Part shown: positions 34,001 to 45,367 of the stretch, one piece after another
Layout of the letters: each line of letters starts with the position of its first letter
How positions within the stretch are numbered: position 1 is the stretch's first letter
From: Siphonodentalium dalli
Taxonomy: Eukaryota > Mollusca > Scaphopoda > Gadilida > Siphonodentaliidae
Reading direction: 5' to 3'
DNA length: 64,000 nt
Assembly: GCA_032622095.1 (NCBI GenBank)
Contig: CP136069.1
Span: 205,894,750 to 205,958,749 of the forward strand
The notes under the pieces: generated by a model
Seen by the model: only the letters and a program-made list of their open reading frames with translations
The model's database searches: none
What the model was told of the DNA's origin: nothing
Made by a program: the position numbers and the translations under genes

Positions 34001-35830
34001 CGTGTTCTAGTCACATATTAAGTTGTGTGGTGTAATGACGTGTTCTAGTCACATATTAAGTTGTGTGGTGTAATGACGTGTTCCAGTCACATATTAAGTT
34101 GTGTGGTGTAATGACGTGTTCCAGTCACATATTAAGTTGTGTGGTGTAATGACGTGTTCTAGTCACATATTAAGTTGTGTGGTGTAATGACGTGTTCTAG
34201 TCACATATTAAGTTGTGTGGTGTAATGACGTGTTCTAGTCACATATTAAGTTGTTTGGTGTAATGACGTGTTCTAGTCACATATTAAGTTGTGTGGTGTA
34301 ATGACGTGTTCTAGTCACATATTAAGTTGTGTGGTGTAATGACGTGTTCTAGTCACATATTAAGTTGTGTGGTGTAATGACGTGTTCTAGTCACATATTA
34401 AGTTGTGTGGTGTAATGACGTGTTCTAGTCACATATTAAGTTGTGTGGTGTAATGACGTGTTCTAGTCACATATTAAGTTGTGTGGTGTAATGACGTGTT
34501 CTAGTCACATATTAAGTTGTGTGGTGTAATGACGTGTTCTAGTCACATATTAAGTTGTGTGGTGTAATGACGTGTTCTAGTCACATATTAAGTTGTTTGG
34601 TGTAATGACGTGTTCTAGTCACATATTAAGTTGTGTGGTGTAATGACGTGTTCTAGTCACATATTAAGTTGTGTGGTGTAATGACGTGTTCCAGTCACAT
34701 ATTAAGTTGTGTGGTGTAATGACGTGTTCTAGTCACATATTAAGTTGTTTGGTGTAATGACGTGTTCTAGTCACATATTAAGTTGTGTGGTGTAATGACG
34801 TGTTCTAGTCACATATTAAGTTGTGTGGTGTAATGACGTGTTCTTGTCACATATTAAGTTGTTTGGTGTAATGACGTGTTCTAGTCACATATTAAGTTGT
34901 GTGGTGTAATGACGTGTTCTAGTCACATATTAAGTTGTGTGGTGTAATGACGTGTTCTAGTCACATATTAAGTTGTGTGGTGTAATGACGTGTTCTAGTC
35001 ACATATTAAGTTGTTTGGTGTAATGACGTGTTCTAGTCACATATTAAGTTTTGTGGTGTAATGACGTGTTCTAGTCACATATTAAGTTGTGCGGTGTAAT
35101 GACGTGTTCTAGTCACATATTAAGTTGTGTGGTGTAATGACGTGTTCCAGTCACATATTAAGTTGTGTGGTGTAACGACGTGTTCTAGTCACATATTAAG
35201 TTGTGTGGTGTAATGACGTGTTCTAGTCACATATTAAGTTGTGTGGTGTAATGACGTGTTCTAGTCACATATTAAGTTGTTTGGTGTAATGACGTGTTCT
35301 AGTCACATATTAAGTTGTGCGGTGTAATGACGTGTTCTAGTCACATATTAAGTTGTGTGGTGTAATGACGTGTTCCAGTCACATATTAAGTTGTGTGGTG
35401 TAACGACGTGTTCTAGTCACATATTAAGTTGTGTGGTGTAATGACGTGTTCTAGTCACATATTAAGTTGTGTGGTGTAATGACGTGTTCTAGTCACATAT
35501 TAAGTTGTTTGGTGTAATGACGTGTTCTAGTCACATATTAAGTTGTTTGGTGTAATGACGTGTTCTAGTCACATATTAAGTTGTGTGGTGTAATGACGTG
35601 TTCTAGTCACATATTAAGTTGTTTGGTGTAATGACGTGTTCTAGTCACATATTAAGTTGTGTGGTGTAATGACGTGTTCTAGTCACATATTAAGTTGTGT
35701 GGTGTAATGACGTGTTCTAGTCACATATTAAGTTGTGTGGTGTAATGACGTGTTCTAGTCACATATTAAGTTGTGTGGTGTAATGACGTGTTCTAGTCAC
35801 ATATTAAGTTGTGTGGTGTAATGACGTGTT
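25073..35830. repeat. 10.8-kb satellite array, ~283 copies of a 38-bp unit
   Basis: The consensus is TCTAGTCACATATTAAGTTG followed by TGTGGTGTAATGACGTGT. The array is unbroken for 10,758 bp. Variants are mostly single substitutions: TCTAATCAC, TCCAGTCAC, TTATAGTCAC, GTTGTTTGG, TTAATTTG, GTTTTGTGG. There are rare indel units: GTTAATTC at about 25528 and 30849; CACATTAAG lacking AT at about 25806 and 32457. Variant types cluster by position, and a marker series repeats with an offset of 2014 bp (53 units). No unit is open in all frames and there are no inserted elements. Each unit carries ATGACGTG, an ATF/CREB-like half-site on one face. Confidence 0.97.
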
Positions 35831-35838
35831 CTTTGGGA

Positions 35839-35846
35839 TATAAAAA
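35839..35846 (+). promoter_or_regulatory. TATA-box-like sequence at the satellite edge
   Basis: TATAAAAA lies 9 bp after the last satellite unit. It could position transcription rightward, antisense to the secreted gene. Only the motif and its position support this. Confidence 0.2.
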
Positions 35847-35929
35847 GCATGGCCGACTTGATCAACCGACGAACGGTATTTAGTTTAAAACACACAAGCT
35901 ATATGTAAATATACAGAATTAAAAATTAC

Positions 35930-38900
35930 CTTGCCGTCAGCAGTTTCAGAAATTCTCACACCACAGTTATCCATGTTGTTCATTGGCGTTTGCGCACACG
36001 CTACTTTCGTGGATAATAGAAATGGGGTAGCAGAACTCCCATCGCCATCTACGGCACATACATAGTTATCTATATCAATGTCATCGTAGCCATTGGAGCT
36101 CGGTCCTTGTGTTTCCAAAGCGTGCATGTATTTGATTGGATCATTCTCCTTGGTGAGTGCGAATCTCAGATTCAAGTAATCCCCATCGTAAAAGCACTTG
36201 TAGCTTGCTGTAAAAACATTATACAAATATAACATGAATCGTTAGATGTGTGTATAGGCCATCAACGTCGTGTTTTTCGATTTATCTATGAGTGTATCTA
36301 TAGTTGTATCAGTAGACGAACCCGACTTCGGAACTTAGTATAATTCCGCATCGCCTACTGATATTTAAGAAATAAATACACGGTGTATCGGTGTGTATGG
36401 TCAAGTTGTACCACAAAAGACTGATTGTAGGACGACGCGTAGCGGAGTCCTACAATCAGTTTTTTGTGGTACAACTTGACCATACACACCGATACACCGT
36501 GTATTTATTTCTTTTGTAATACGACTGAAAGTTTCTGGTCATAATTCGACTGAATAGTCAACGAAATACTGCGCTTTTTCGGTCTCAGGTGAGAAAACAT
36601 ATCGTGGTGTAATTCTTATTGGGCGTACTCGATTTCTTTGCACGGAGTACTCTGGTAATTTGTTTGCGTAAATAATCGTTGTGATTGGCTAAAAAAGGAT
36701 GTGTTTTCAGCGGCGCCCGTGCCTTTCATTTAAATTGTACGATGACACGCTCAGCTCAACCATATATTAAAGGGACCCACCGGGTCCCCCCTCATACCCC
36801 ATATTAAAGCTCGTGGGCTCTTCCCCAAATAATCCATCCATTCAATTAAATCAAAGAGATAACATTAATCCATGGTGTCCGCTTTTGCCGTGTTCAGACA
36901 TGACTATTTTCTGTGTGCCATATCTCCAACAACAACAAACCGTGGGGTGAAGGAGAAGATATCTCGATCTTTTCGACCATCCCGGGCGCTTCGCGTCCAT
37001 CTACTCACTTTATTATTGCGGTCATTTCTGTGTTGAACGTTGTTGGGACAACATGAATATGATCATCGACTATGGACCATTTTCCTTACACAAAGCGATC
37101 TAAATGATCTAGTTTACTAAACTAATCTTATTTCCCTTCTGGTGAACAAACGCTTTTAGTTTCAACTTGATTCCGAAATATCGAATATGATCGAGATTCG
37201 AATCGACGAATGCACATCCCGGCCCCATTGAAATTACAATTTTACCGATTTATTTTGTCATTAAATATACTTATTAAGTAACTTTCTTTGGTCGTAACAT
37301 ATATCAATATACCATAACATCATCTGATCTGGACCATATGCATTGGCAACCAAACTGCTTTCAAGCGACAAATCGCTAGAAAATTCGTAAGATTGTCAAG
37401 ATGTAGCAAAATTCAAAGGGTTACGGGTGCGGGTGTACTCCGTTGATGCCCCGTTTGCGCGGAGTTAGAAAAGACGGGAAAAGTCGCGTGCGGCGATCTG
37501 AATAAACCGATTGTTTTCGTGGTACAATTGGAAAAAGTAGAATTGTACCACAAAACTGGAACGAGATAGCCATGGTAACTCGGGCCACTGGCCAATCAGG
37601 ACATGGCTTTTAAGCATAGTTAGGCAGGGTCGTATTACAAATCTATATATACGCTCATAAAAAGCAATAAAAAACGACGTTGATGACCACTTATAGGATC
37701 TATAGGACTACAATTTTATAAGTTTACGAGATCCAAATGCAGGGAAATAAGAGGATGCGTTAATGAGTTTGCACTGGATGGATGCATGTAACTACATGTA
37801 CACGTGGGAATGCAGTCAATAACATTGTCAATAAACCGATAAATAATGATAAATTTAGGGGATAAACATGCTGTCTGGTGTGATTTTGGGACGTTTATCG
37901 GTGGATTTTACGATGGAAAATACAGTGTTATACCAGCGACGCGAGGATCTGGAAAATACAGTGTTATACCAGCGACGCGAGGATCGGGAAAATACAGTGT
38001 TATACCAGCGACGCGAGGATCGGGAAAATACAGTGTTATACCAGCGACGCGAGGATCGGGACTGGTTATACAGTGTTATACCAGCGACGCGAGGATCGGG
38101 ACTGGTTATACAGTGTTATACCAGCGACGCGAGGATCGGGACTGGTCGTGTAATACCAGCGACGCGAGGATCGGGACTGGTCGTTAGTGTTATACCAGCG
38201 ACGCGAGGATCGGGACAAATACAGTGTAATACCAGCGACGCGAGGATCGGGACTGGTCGTTTTTACAAGGCGAAATGACCAAGGTGTCGATTACCATCGA
38301 TCAATCATGCTAGTTTATATAATACGTTTATTCTCTTATCAAATAGATACTGAGATACAATTAGAAGATATATACAAAAGATTGAGAATGTTGCAGCATA
38401 TGTACAATATATACACGAAATTCCCTCTTCGTCATCATTATCAACATCATGGCAGTCGTCATCAGTATCACCGTCTTCGTTGTCATCACGTTAACGTCTT
38501 CGTCTACTCGTCGTCACAATCGCCAGTACCATTTTCATCGTTATATTCAACAACAACAACCACAACAACAACAAACTGCATATTAGTCAATATCATTTGA
38601 CTTAAGATTTATCAGTCGGATGAATGAACATAGTCTGCGCAGACAGGCCACATCTTCCAAATTCAGAATGTCATCTAAAATATCAATAGTTGCATGTTCT
38701 ATGCTGGTATATTTGCTAGGCAAGAGGCGATATCTGGCCTCACATAAACATTCACATTCTAATAAGTAGTGCAGTTCGTCTCCAATGTGTCTTTTAGTGC
38801 ACAGCGGACATAGTCTATGGAATATGTTGGTGTCATTCCATCGACCTTTCTCTATTGGCAAGCGATCATGAAGCCATCCGATATTTTATGCTGAATACGT

Positions 38901-41900
38901 CACTCTCATCGGTGTTTTTGTGTGATAAAGTTACTATATGGTCGATGACTTCAATCACTTAACCCTTTACCCAACAAAACGGCAAAAAACGTCCAAATAA
39001 AGCTTCAACAGCCTAAAATATCTTCGGTCTGTCTCAATAACACCATACAAATATGGATATCATTGGAACCGGTTCATTGACCACATTGTGATGGTTACAG
39101 TTATGCCCTGTGTCAATGCATTCTATTATATATGCGAGTCGACCATAAGTCGCCTCGCATATATAAGAGAATGAATTGGCCTAAAAAACACTTTTTACCA
39201 TTTTTTCTTACATTCTTTAACAATTTTATAATTTTTTCTTACATTTTTTTACAATTTTTATAATATTTTTCTACATTCTTTGACAATTTTATCATTTTAA
39301 ATATGTGTTAAGCCAATGTATTCTCTTATATATACAAGGCGACCTATGGTCGACTCGCATATATAAGAGAATGCATTGGCACAGGGCCCGTTATGTTGGG
39401 TAAAGGGTTAAAGGTAGTCAATCCGATCAGACGCTTCTAGATTACTATTTCTTTGGCTTCGGGGGTGACCAATATTCCATTCGAGTCGAGGAACCCACCC
39501 ATCAAACCTCAGAGTGATCATATATAGATTTTTGTAGTTTTCAATTTCTCGAGATGTGTAATAATGTGTGGCACAGAAACATGCGGTCAAACAGATGGTC
39601 TCGGACAAATTGCGAATGAAGATAGATATAAATAAAATCAAGTAGTAATAGTTTATACGGTCAAATTTCGTGATACTTTAGTGATAATACGGCCATATTT
39701 TGTTGAACAAAATGTTGATAAATAACAAGTTTTTGGAAATTTTATACCATAGTTGACAGTGGTTAGCATTATTATTAGAGCGATTTTTCAGCAAAAATAG
39801 ACATGTTACCAAATGGCAGGTGAATCCAAATTACACAAAACGTGTCTCCTTTCAGGAAGGGATATGATATGAAATAGTCATTTTAACACCAAAGCTTTTA
39901 ATAAAATCATAATTTCTATAAAAACACATTGGTGGGTATCACTCATCTTTGTTTTGACCATGGCCACAAGTGATTAATTTTTTTTTCACTGTCATGTTCG
40001 TGAACGCTATATATATACATTTTGTCTTTAAAAAATCTGGTTTCAACTTGTTCTACCCGACCACTTTGGCATTTGGTCGATTCACTACAAATAATAGAAA
40101 ACTGGATAGGTAGGGTTTTCTTCAGCATGGAATAATAGAGAGCGAAACGACTATTTCTAATATAATCAAAATAAAGAGCGTTTGTCTCACATGTCCGCAA
40201 AATGATGGGAAATTGCTATACTGCATGACTTTGGTAAGTTTGTTTCATAGCAAATATATATAATGCTGTAAGAAGATATGTGGTTTGTGTATTTATCGAC
40301 CTATCTTATCCATCATTCCACAATTTCTGATGTTCAACTAAAACATGTCCATTGCAGTACATGTATATATGCAAACGGGTTCATCATGCAATGCCTGATC
40401 TGAAGGAAAGTCGAAGGAAGATGTAATCTTTCCACTTATGCCTACGTGTTTTGTATTTAGATAAATACACACATATTAGTGCATATATACATACGCCATA
40501 TCATATGAAACTTACACTTTTGTGTGAGAGTGTACGTGCTGTGGGCTACCTGTAAAACAGAGAATAAATATACCCATGCATGTATATAAATGTCTACGTG
40601 TATTATAGGCTTCACAATGTCTCCAAAATTACCCGGGATCTGCCAAATGTGAATCGGATGACCAGGATATCAAAATCTCGTCCGCCCACCATGTAATCTC
40701 TCTTAAATTGTATGTCAACATAACTGGCAACTTATTAAAAGTTGTTCGTGTCGCCATCTCCTATAGTGTGCGCACATGCAACGAAGGTGGTGGGAGGGGG
40801 GTGGCGAGTCAACTCGTACCCTGGCCAACTTATGTAGAAAGTCGGTTAATAATAAACAGGGGTTATTAGCGTGATCACAAGCTAAATTCAATAAAAGAAT
40901 GTTTTTTCGATACATGCACGTTCCGAACACGATCTGTGAGTATAGAGTTATTTACGCCTAAAAAACCTACAACGACCCTTACCATGGGATAATTGGTGGG
41001 CCCCGACTCTAACACAATGATGTTGCTTCATCTTTGCGGCAGAGTCAATCCCAATTAACATCCCACCGTCCTCATTTCACATCGTATTCACGGATAAATC
41101 AAATAGCAATTACATGGAATCGTCCAATCCGAGTATTGCTCCGGTGATAACGGGATATAATATGAAAATATACGGAAAGTTCCTTTTATAAGTGTAACAT
41201 TTTAGCATGTTCTACAGATGTTTCTATATTCATCAGAATATGTGACATGCATAATACGATTAAACTGTTTCAGTGTGTGGATTGCATTTAATGGAGTTCC
41301 ACCACAAAAATTTCAACCACCGTTTCAAGAGAAAGAATTCTTTATGTGAATATTTGGTTACACTTAACTATAGCAGCGATATCCGGGCCAAATAGTTGTT
41401 TTGTTTGGTCTATTTCCGTGAATCTGGCGATCCATATATATTGTGATATCGGCACCAAAAAATCGATGCCGTGCACTAATCCCTGATTTGCGGCGGCCAC
41501 AAAATCATGGATTTTCCGGTGCCCGGGGCCCGCGCAAGCCCGGACACGCCCGGGCAAGTCCGGCAGGTCTGGGCAGCCCCATGAGCCCATGGGCAGTATA
41601 ATATGGTGTATTATGGTAGTAGGATACATACAAAGCATAGGTTGTAAAAAATTACTTACTGTATCAACCGCCGGCGCGTTTATTAACCCATTAAATGCCG
41701 ATATTGACTAACAAAACCCGGGAGTGCCCTGGCAGACACAGAGACCAGATCAGACTATATATCGATGACTAACTGTATCCATTCATCTGTTAAACGTAAA
41801 CGTCGAAGATTGACAGTAACACATTTTTTCACACAACGAGCCTGAGGATGTCAACAAACATATTAAACCGAGCCTAACTATGCTCATTAAAATCAGTGTC

Positions 41901-42717
41901 ATGACTCGGAACTCGCTTCAACCTTCATGAGTTGTGGCATTCAGGTCTTTGATAAATCAGCGAATATTCGCTTGCGTGCAGTTGAGGCAAGAAGTATTCC
42001 AAAGTACACCACTGACGTTCTATCAAATATGGCGAAATGTATTTGCTAGATCGTCAATTAGCCTACGACAATATTTTCAAATTGCTACGAATACTTCTCA
42101 GTTCTAGATCATAGCCCTATCAAGTAGAAGAAGCTTAAATATTGATAATCACTCTGCCGTGATCTGTTTTTTTTAAATTGAAAATCGTCATTTTTAGTAA
42201 AACAATATTAATATTAGGCGTTTTATGTGTGAAAACCAAGGGTCATAACTCAGTGGTTAATGGGAACAAACCAAATTGCAGACGTAACTTTTGTTTACAC
42301 CAACCATTCATGTCTAAAATACAATAATTGATTCACGGAGCTTAGGTCTATGTCAAGGATAACGACTCAATAGCCTAATTTCATAACTGAAAAATAACTG
42401 GTCATAAATAATGGATATATATATATAGGGCAGCTCGTTAATTTAATGTATAGCTAAACAAACATGCCTGTTATCGAACAGTATGTGATAGCTTTTAGAT
42501 AAAATGTTATGATTGGATCGAATTGAATGGGTTGCATGAATGGAAATCAGTGAATGTGTCAGTGTCACACAACGATGTAAAACAATCATACCGGTACGTG
42601 GTGAAACTCTCTTAATTGTCTATACTCGTTTAAAAAAAGAATGTTATATATATTATCGTTGCTTACCTGTATAATGGTTGCTACCATGAACAATGTGACT
42701 GCTATTGGTCGTCCCAT
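35930..42717 (-). CDS. Three-exon secreted protein of unknown family (partial at 3' side)
   Basis: Exon 1 (42717-42667) starts at ATG and reads MGRPIAVTLFMVATIIQ, then donor CAG|GTAAGC, phase 0. Exon 2 (40549-40516, 34 nt) follows acceptor TTTTACAG, reads VAHSTYTLTQK plus one base, then donor GTAAGT. Exon 3 (36207-35930, 278 nt) follows acceptor TTTTTACAG, completes the codon and reads SYKCFYDGDYLNLRFALTKE, later NYVCAVDGDG, FLLSTKVACAQTP and DNCGVRISETADGK, then donor AAG|GTAATT, phase 0. All three phases agree without adjustment, which is strong support. Exons 1-2 give a signal peptide with likely cleavage after VAHS. Exon 3 has four cysteines, so an extracellular disulphide-bonded domain is likely. 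I do not recognise the family. If unspliced, exon 3 ends after 15 more residues; otherwise the next exon lies beyond the 10.8-kb satellite, which would then be intronic. Confidence 0.65.
36367..36513. repeat. 147-bp near-perfect palindrome in intron 2 of the secreted gene
   Basis: The left arm AAGAAATAAATACACGGTGT, then ATCGGTGTGTATGGTCAAGT, then TGTACCACAAAA...CTGATTGTAGGAC, is mirrored around a ~15-bp GACGCGTAGCGGA loop. A short related palindrome (GTGGTACAATT...AATTGTACCAC) lies at 37520-37552, which suggests a dispersed foldback family. Confidence 0.85.
37917..38262. repeat. CpG-rich minisatellite, 9 copies of a 27-bp core with variable linkers
   Basis: The core TATACCAGCGACGCGAGGAT + CGGG is constant. 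Linkers alternate between AAAATACAGTGT (36-bp period), ACTGGTTATACAGTGT (40 bp), ACTGGTCGTG and other variants. Overlapping open frames on the + strand arise from the repeat and are not genes. It lies in intron 2 of the secreted gene. Confidence 0.9.
38583..38887 (-). pseudogene. Non-LTR retrotransposon C-terminal zinc-knuckle fragment
   Basis: The minus strand reads IGWLHDRLPIEKGRW, then LCPLCTKRHIGDELHYLLEC. This matches the LPIExGRW...CxLC...IGDExHYLFxC C-terminal region typical of a group of invertebrate non-LTR retrotransposons (family knowledge). Upstream it closes at a TAA at about 38892, so RT and endonuclease are missing. It is intronic to the secreted gene and on the same strand. 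Confidence 0.65.
38959..39411. mobile_element. TTAA-flanked palindromic MITE, family A, copy 2
   Basis: Same ends and internal palindromes as copy 1, with TTAA at 38959-38962 and 39408-39411. The AT-rich spacer between the two palindromes is longer here, because the TTTTTTCTTACATTCTTTAA word is repeated. It is more diverged than copies 1 and 3. It sits in intron 2 of the secreted gene. Confidence 0.85.
39412..42666. other. Introns 2 and 1 of the secreted gene: no further gene apart from exon 2
   Basis: Exon 2 at 40516-40549 is described with the gene. A GC-rich island of about 90 bp lies at 41515-41600 (GTGCCCGGGGCCCGCGCAAG and onward); I cannot explain it. A minus-strand open frame at 39943-40200 has acceptable composition but no splice or domain support. 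Confidence 0.4.
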
Positions 42718-43287
42718 GGTGCCTGTTGAAGAAAATCAAACGCCTTCTACATCATAATTAATTACAGAATGTCTTCTGCGTCGATTCTAATTACACTCGA
42801 TATATATTAGATTAAATCAGTGAAATCGGTGAATACGTGAAAACCTAGGGATTATGTGAAATCAATCAACAGTTTGTTTGAACATATTTTATTTGTAGTA
42901 TACATAAAACAAAATGGATAATAAACAGGCCAGTGATTACACGTAATTACTGGAATGTCAGGGATTTCACGAAACACTAAAATTGGCACACTTATGATTG
43001 ATGTACAATGTACATGTATAACGTCACCCTTTTCAAACTATAGAAAACTATTAAGCAGATATACGTAGAGTACTGTCAATTTTCCCATTCCAAGTGCTAT
43101 TTCTGGGATAAATATTAGTAAACAAAACAACGTACTGTAATAATCTAGTGTGCCAGATGCGCGGCGTTATTTATCAGAATGAACTTCTACATGCCATGTT
43201 CATATGCCAGTCACCAATTTCTGTGTTCCTTCGTGGTAGACACTGGGAATCTATCATCAATCGTTACGGTGTCCATAGCTACCTATT
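42718..43287. other. Presumed promoter side of the secreted gene
   Basis: Upstream of the ATG at 42717 on the minus strand. A TATATATTAG stretch lies at about 42800-42810, 85-95 bp upstream of the ATG, and could be a TATA element. I see no second gene. Confidence 0.35.
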
Positions 43288-43618
43288 TTAACCCTTTACC
43301 CAACAAACCGGCCAAATAAAGCTTCAACAGCTTAAAATTTCTTCGGTCTGTCTCAATAGAACCATACACATATGGATATCATTGGAACCGGCTCCTTGAC
43401 CACATTGTGATAGTTACAGTTATGCCCTGTGCCAATGCATTCTCTTATATATGCGAGTCGACCATAGGTCGCCTCGCATATATAAGAGAATGCATTGGCC
43501 TAAAAATCTTTTTTTTAACACTTTTTACCATTTTTTCTTACATTCTTTAACAATTTTATATAATTTTTAATGTGTTAAGCCAATGAATTCTCTTATATAT
43601 GCGAGGCGACCTATGGTC
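43288..43618. mobile_element. Palindromic MITE, family A, copy 3, truncated
   Basis: It starts with TTAACCCTTTACCCA at 43288 and follows copy 1 closely through the first palindrome and the spacer. It stops in the middle of the second palindrome at about 43618 (CTATGGTC). The right TIR and TTAA are absent. Confidence 0.8.
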
Positions 43619-43847
43619 TCTATACTCCAGCTATATACGATGTCGATATCACACTCCACCAGTAAAACCCCTGGAAACAATTTGATCTTGTGATATGGTA
43701 GTGTATAACGTTGAAAAACAGTGCATGTATAGTATTTCTTAGTTATATAATTATAAGCCGCGTGGCGGTTTACGCTCACAAATACACATAATATTCGCTT
43801 TTGAATTTTTCCCGGTATCAAAATAGGTCGATAATTACTTGATATAT

Positions 43848-43975
43848 AGTCTGGTCGATAAAAGGTTTGACCTCAAATAAATTTGGACTAAGTTGGTTTT
43901 TATTCCATTTTGAAGAGGAATATATCCTCTACAACATATCCAAAATCAGCTTTGAGCAAACTTTTTTACAGAGAT
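43848..43975 (+). repeat. ~125-bp repeat, inverted partner at 58870-58996
   Basis: TAGTCTGGTCGATAAA starts this block. AAGTTGGTTTTTATTC, GAAGAGGAATATATCCTCTA and GCTTTGAGCA follow, in the same order as in the reverse complement of the partner. Similarity ends after about 125 bp on both sides. Confidence 0.7.
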
Positions 43976-44699
43976 TTTAAAAATGCCCATTTTCGACCTT
44001 GTGAAGTAGGGTTTTCTACAATATCACTCATCGACGACACCAGAACGCATTAATCCTTCATCTGATATATATCAGTTTGTGTGAAATTAGAGTATAGGGG
44101 GTGAATAGAGTGACAAAAACAGAAAATAATGCAATCGCGGAGATGAAATGGCTGTCAAATACACATTAGTAATTTACAAATATGTTGTTATATATCGTTA
44201 AAGGTACACATATACTTAAAACAGATATATCTGAATGATTTATCGATCACTGCAACACACGTTAACACAATGATTTACGTTTGGGTTTTCTGCTTAGAAT
44301 GCACCCAACAGTCGGGCCAAAAACAGTTAGTTCGGGCATGCAACACACGAAATAATATTTCGTCACACAGTGCATGGTAGTTTCATTTTTGAATGATGAT
44401 TAATTATTGAATGTAACGCAGAAACTGAAGTGCACACTCTTGCTGTGTAAATACTAGTTACATTTCCGGAATGTTCAACACTCTCCGTGATAATAAACCA
44501 TACACGTATGTCGTAATGCTGATTATACTGTAAAGAAACACGCATCTCTTCAACAGAATAGTACCCTATCTCACTAGATCGAAGAGACTGTACATCGTAC
44601 ATTTATTTAATACTAATTTTCATGCTGCTTCCAAACTGGTTTCTTAGTAGACAATTTTGTTCAGATTACTTCAATCGGCACTTTACAACGGGAATATGT

Positions 44700-45260
44700 A
44701 CCACGCAATGCACACACTGCCCAAAATATTTTCTCAATTCAGGAAAAAAATAATCTTGAAATGAGATATTATCTTGGGAGAATAGCTAGAAAAATAAGAA
44801 AAACATATTTTCTAGGTCAAGAAATGAAAGGGTGGGATAATTTCTTGTCTGAGAAAATTTCTTTAAGAAAACACAGTAATCTTAGTAAGAAAATCCTAGT
44901 AAAAAAATCTTAGTATAGATTTTTTTTCTTAATGTAGGAAAGATTGTTTTTCTCACATAAGTTGATTTTTCTTGAAATAAGATAAGTTTAAGATACTGCG
45001 ATTATCTTGGGAGAATAGCTAGAAATTTAAGAAAGCTATACAATTAATCTAGAACAAGAAATTATATTTTCTATAGTAAGAAATATCGTCAAGATATTTT
45101 TTCTTAAGTGATGCCAATTTTTTCTAGAATGAGATTTTCTCAAGCAGGAAAATAAATCTAAGTGAGGAAAACAAGTTTTCTTAACTAGGAATATTTTCCC
45201 CAATTAGGAAAGATATATTAGAAAACAATTCTTAATTAAGAAAAACATTTAATTTTAAAT
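44700..45260. repeat. Low-complexity AAGAAA/TTCTT repeat with inverted partner at 57465-57775
   Basis: The block begins CACTGCCCAAAATATTTTCT and is built of alternating CTTGAAATGAGAT, AAGAAAA and TTTTCTTA words that are locally self-complementary. The partner block ends in the inverse (TTTTTGGCAGTGCAC). It is probably a non-autonomous element family. No coding potential. Confidence 0.6.
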
Positions 45261-45367
45261 TAATATATAATTTCAATTGTGTTTTAAAATATACAATTGA
45301 CATTTATTCTGAATATAAAAACTTGTAAATATCATTGTTAAATGTATAATAGAGACAATAAGGGGGC

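Noticed and set aside
25073-35830. CRISPR-like array
   Set aside because: Units are directly adjacent with no unique spacers, in a eukaryotic context; it is a satellite.
37846-38600. Overlapping open frames encoding YSVIPATRGSG repeats
   Set aside because: Artefact of the CpG-rich minisatellite; all frames are equally repetitive.
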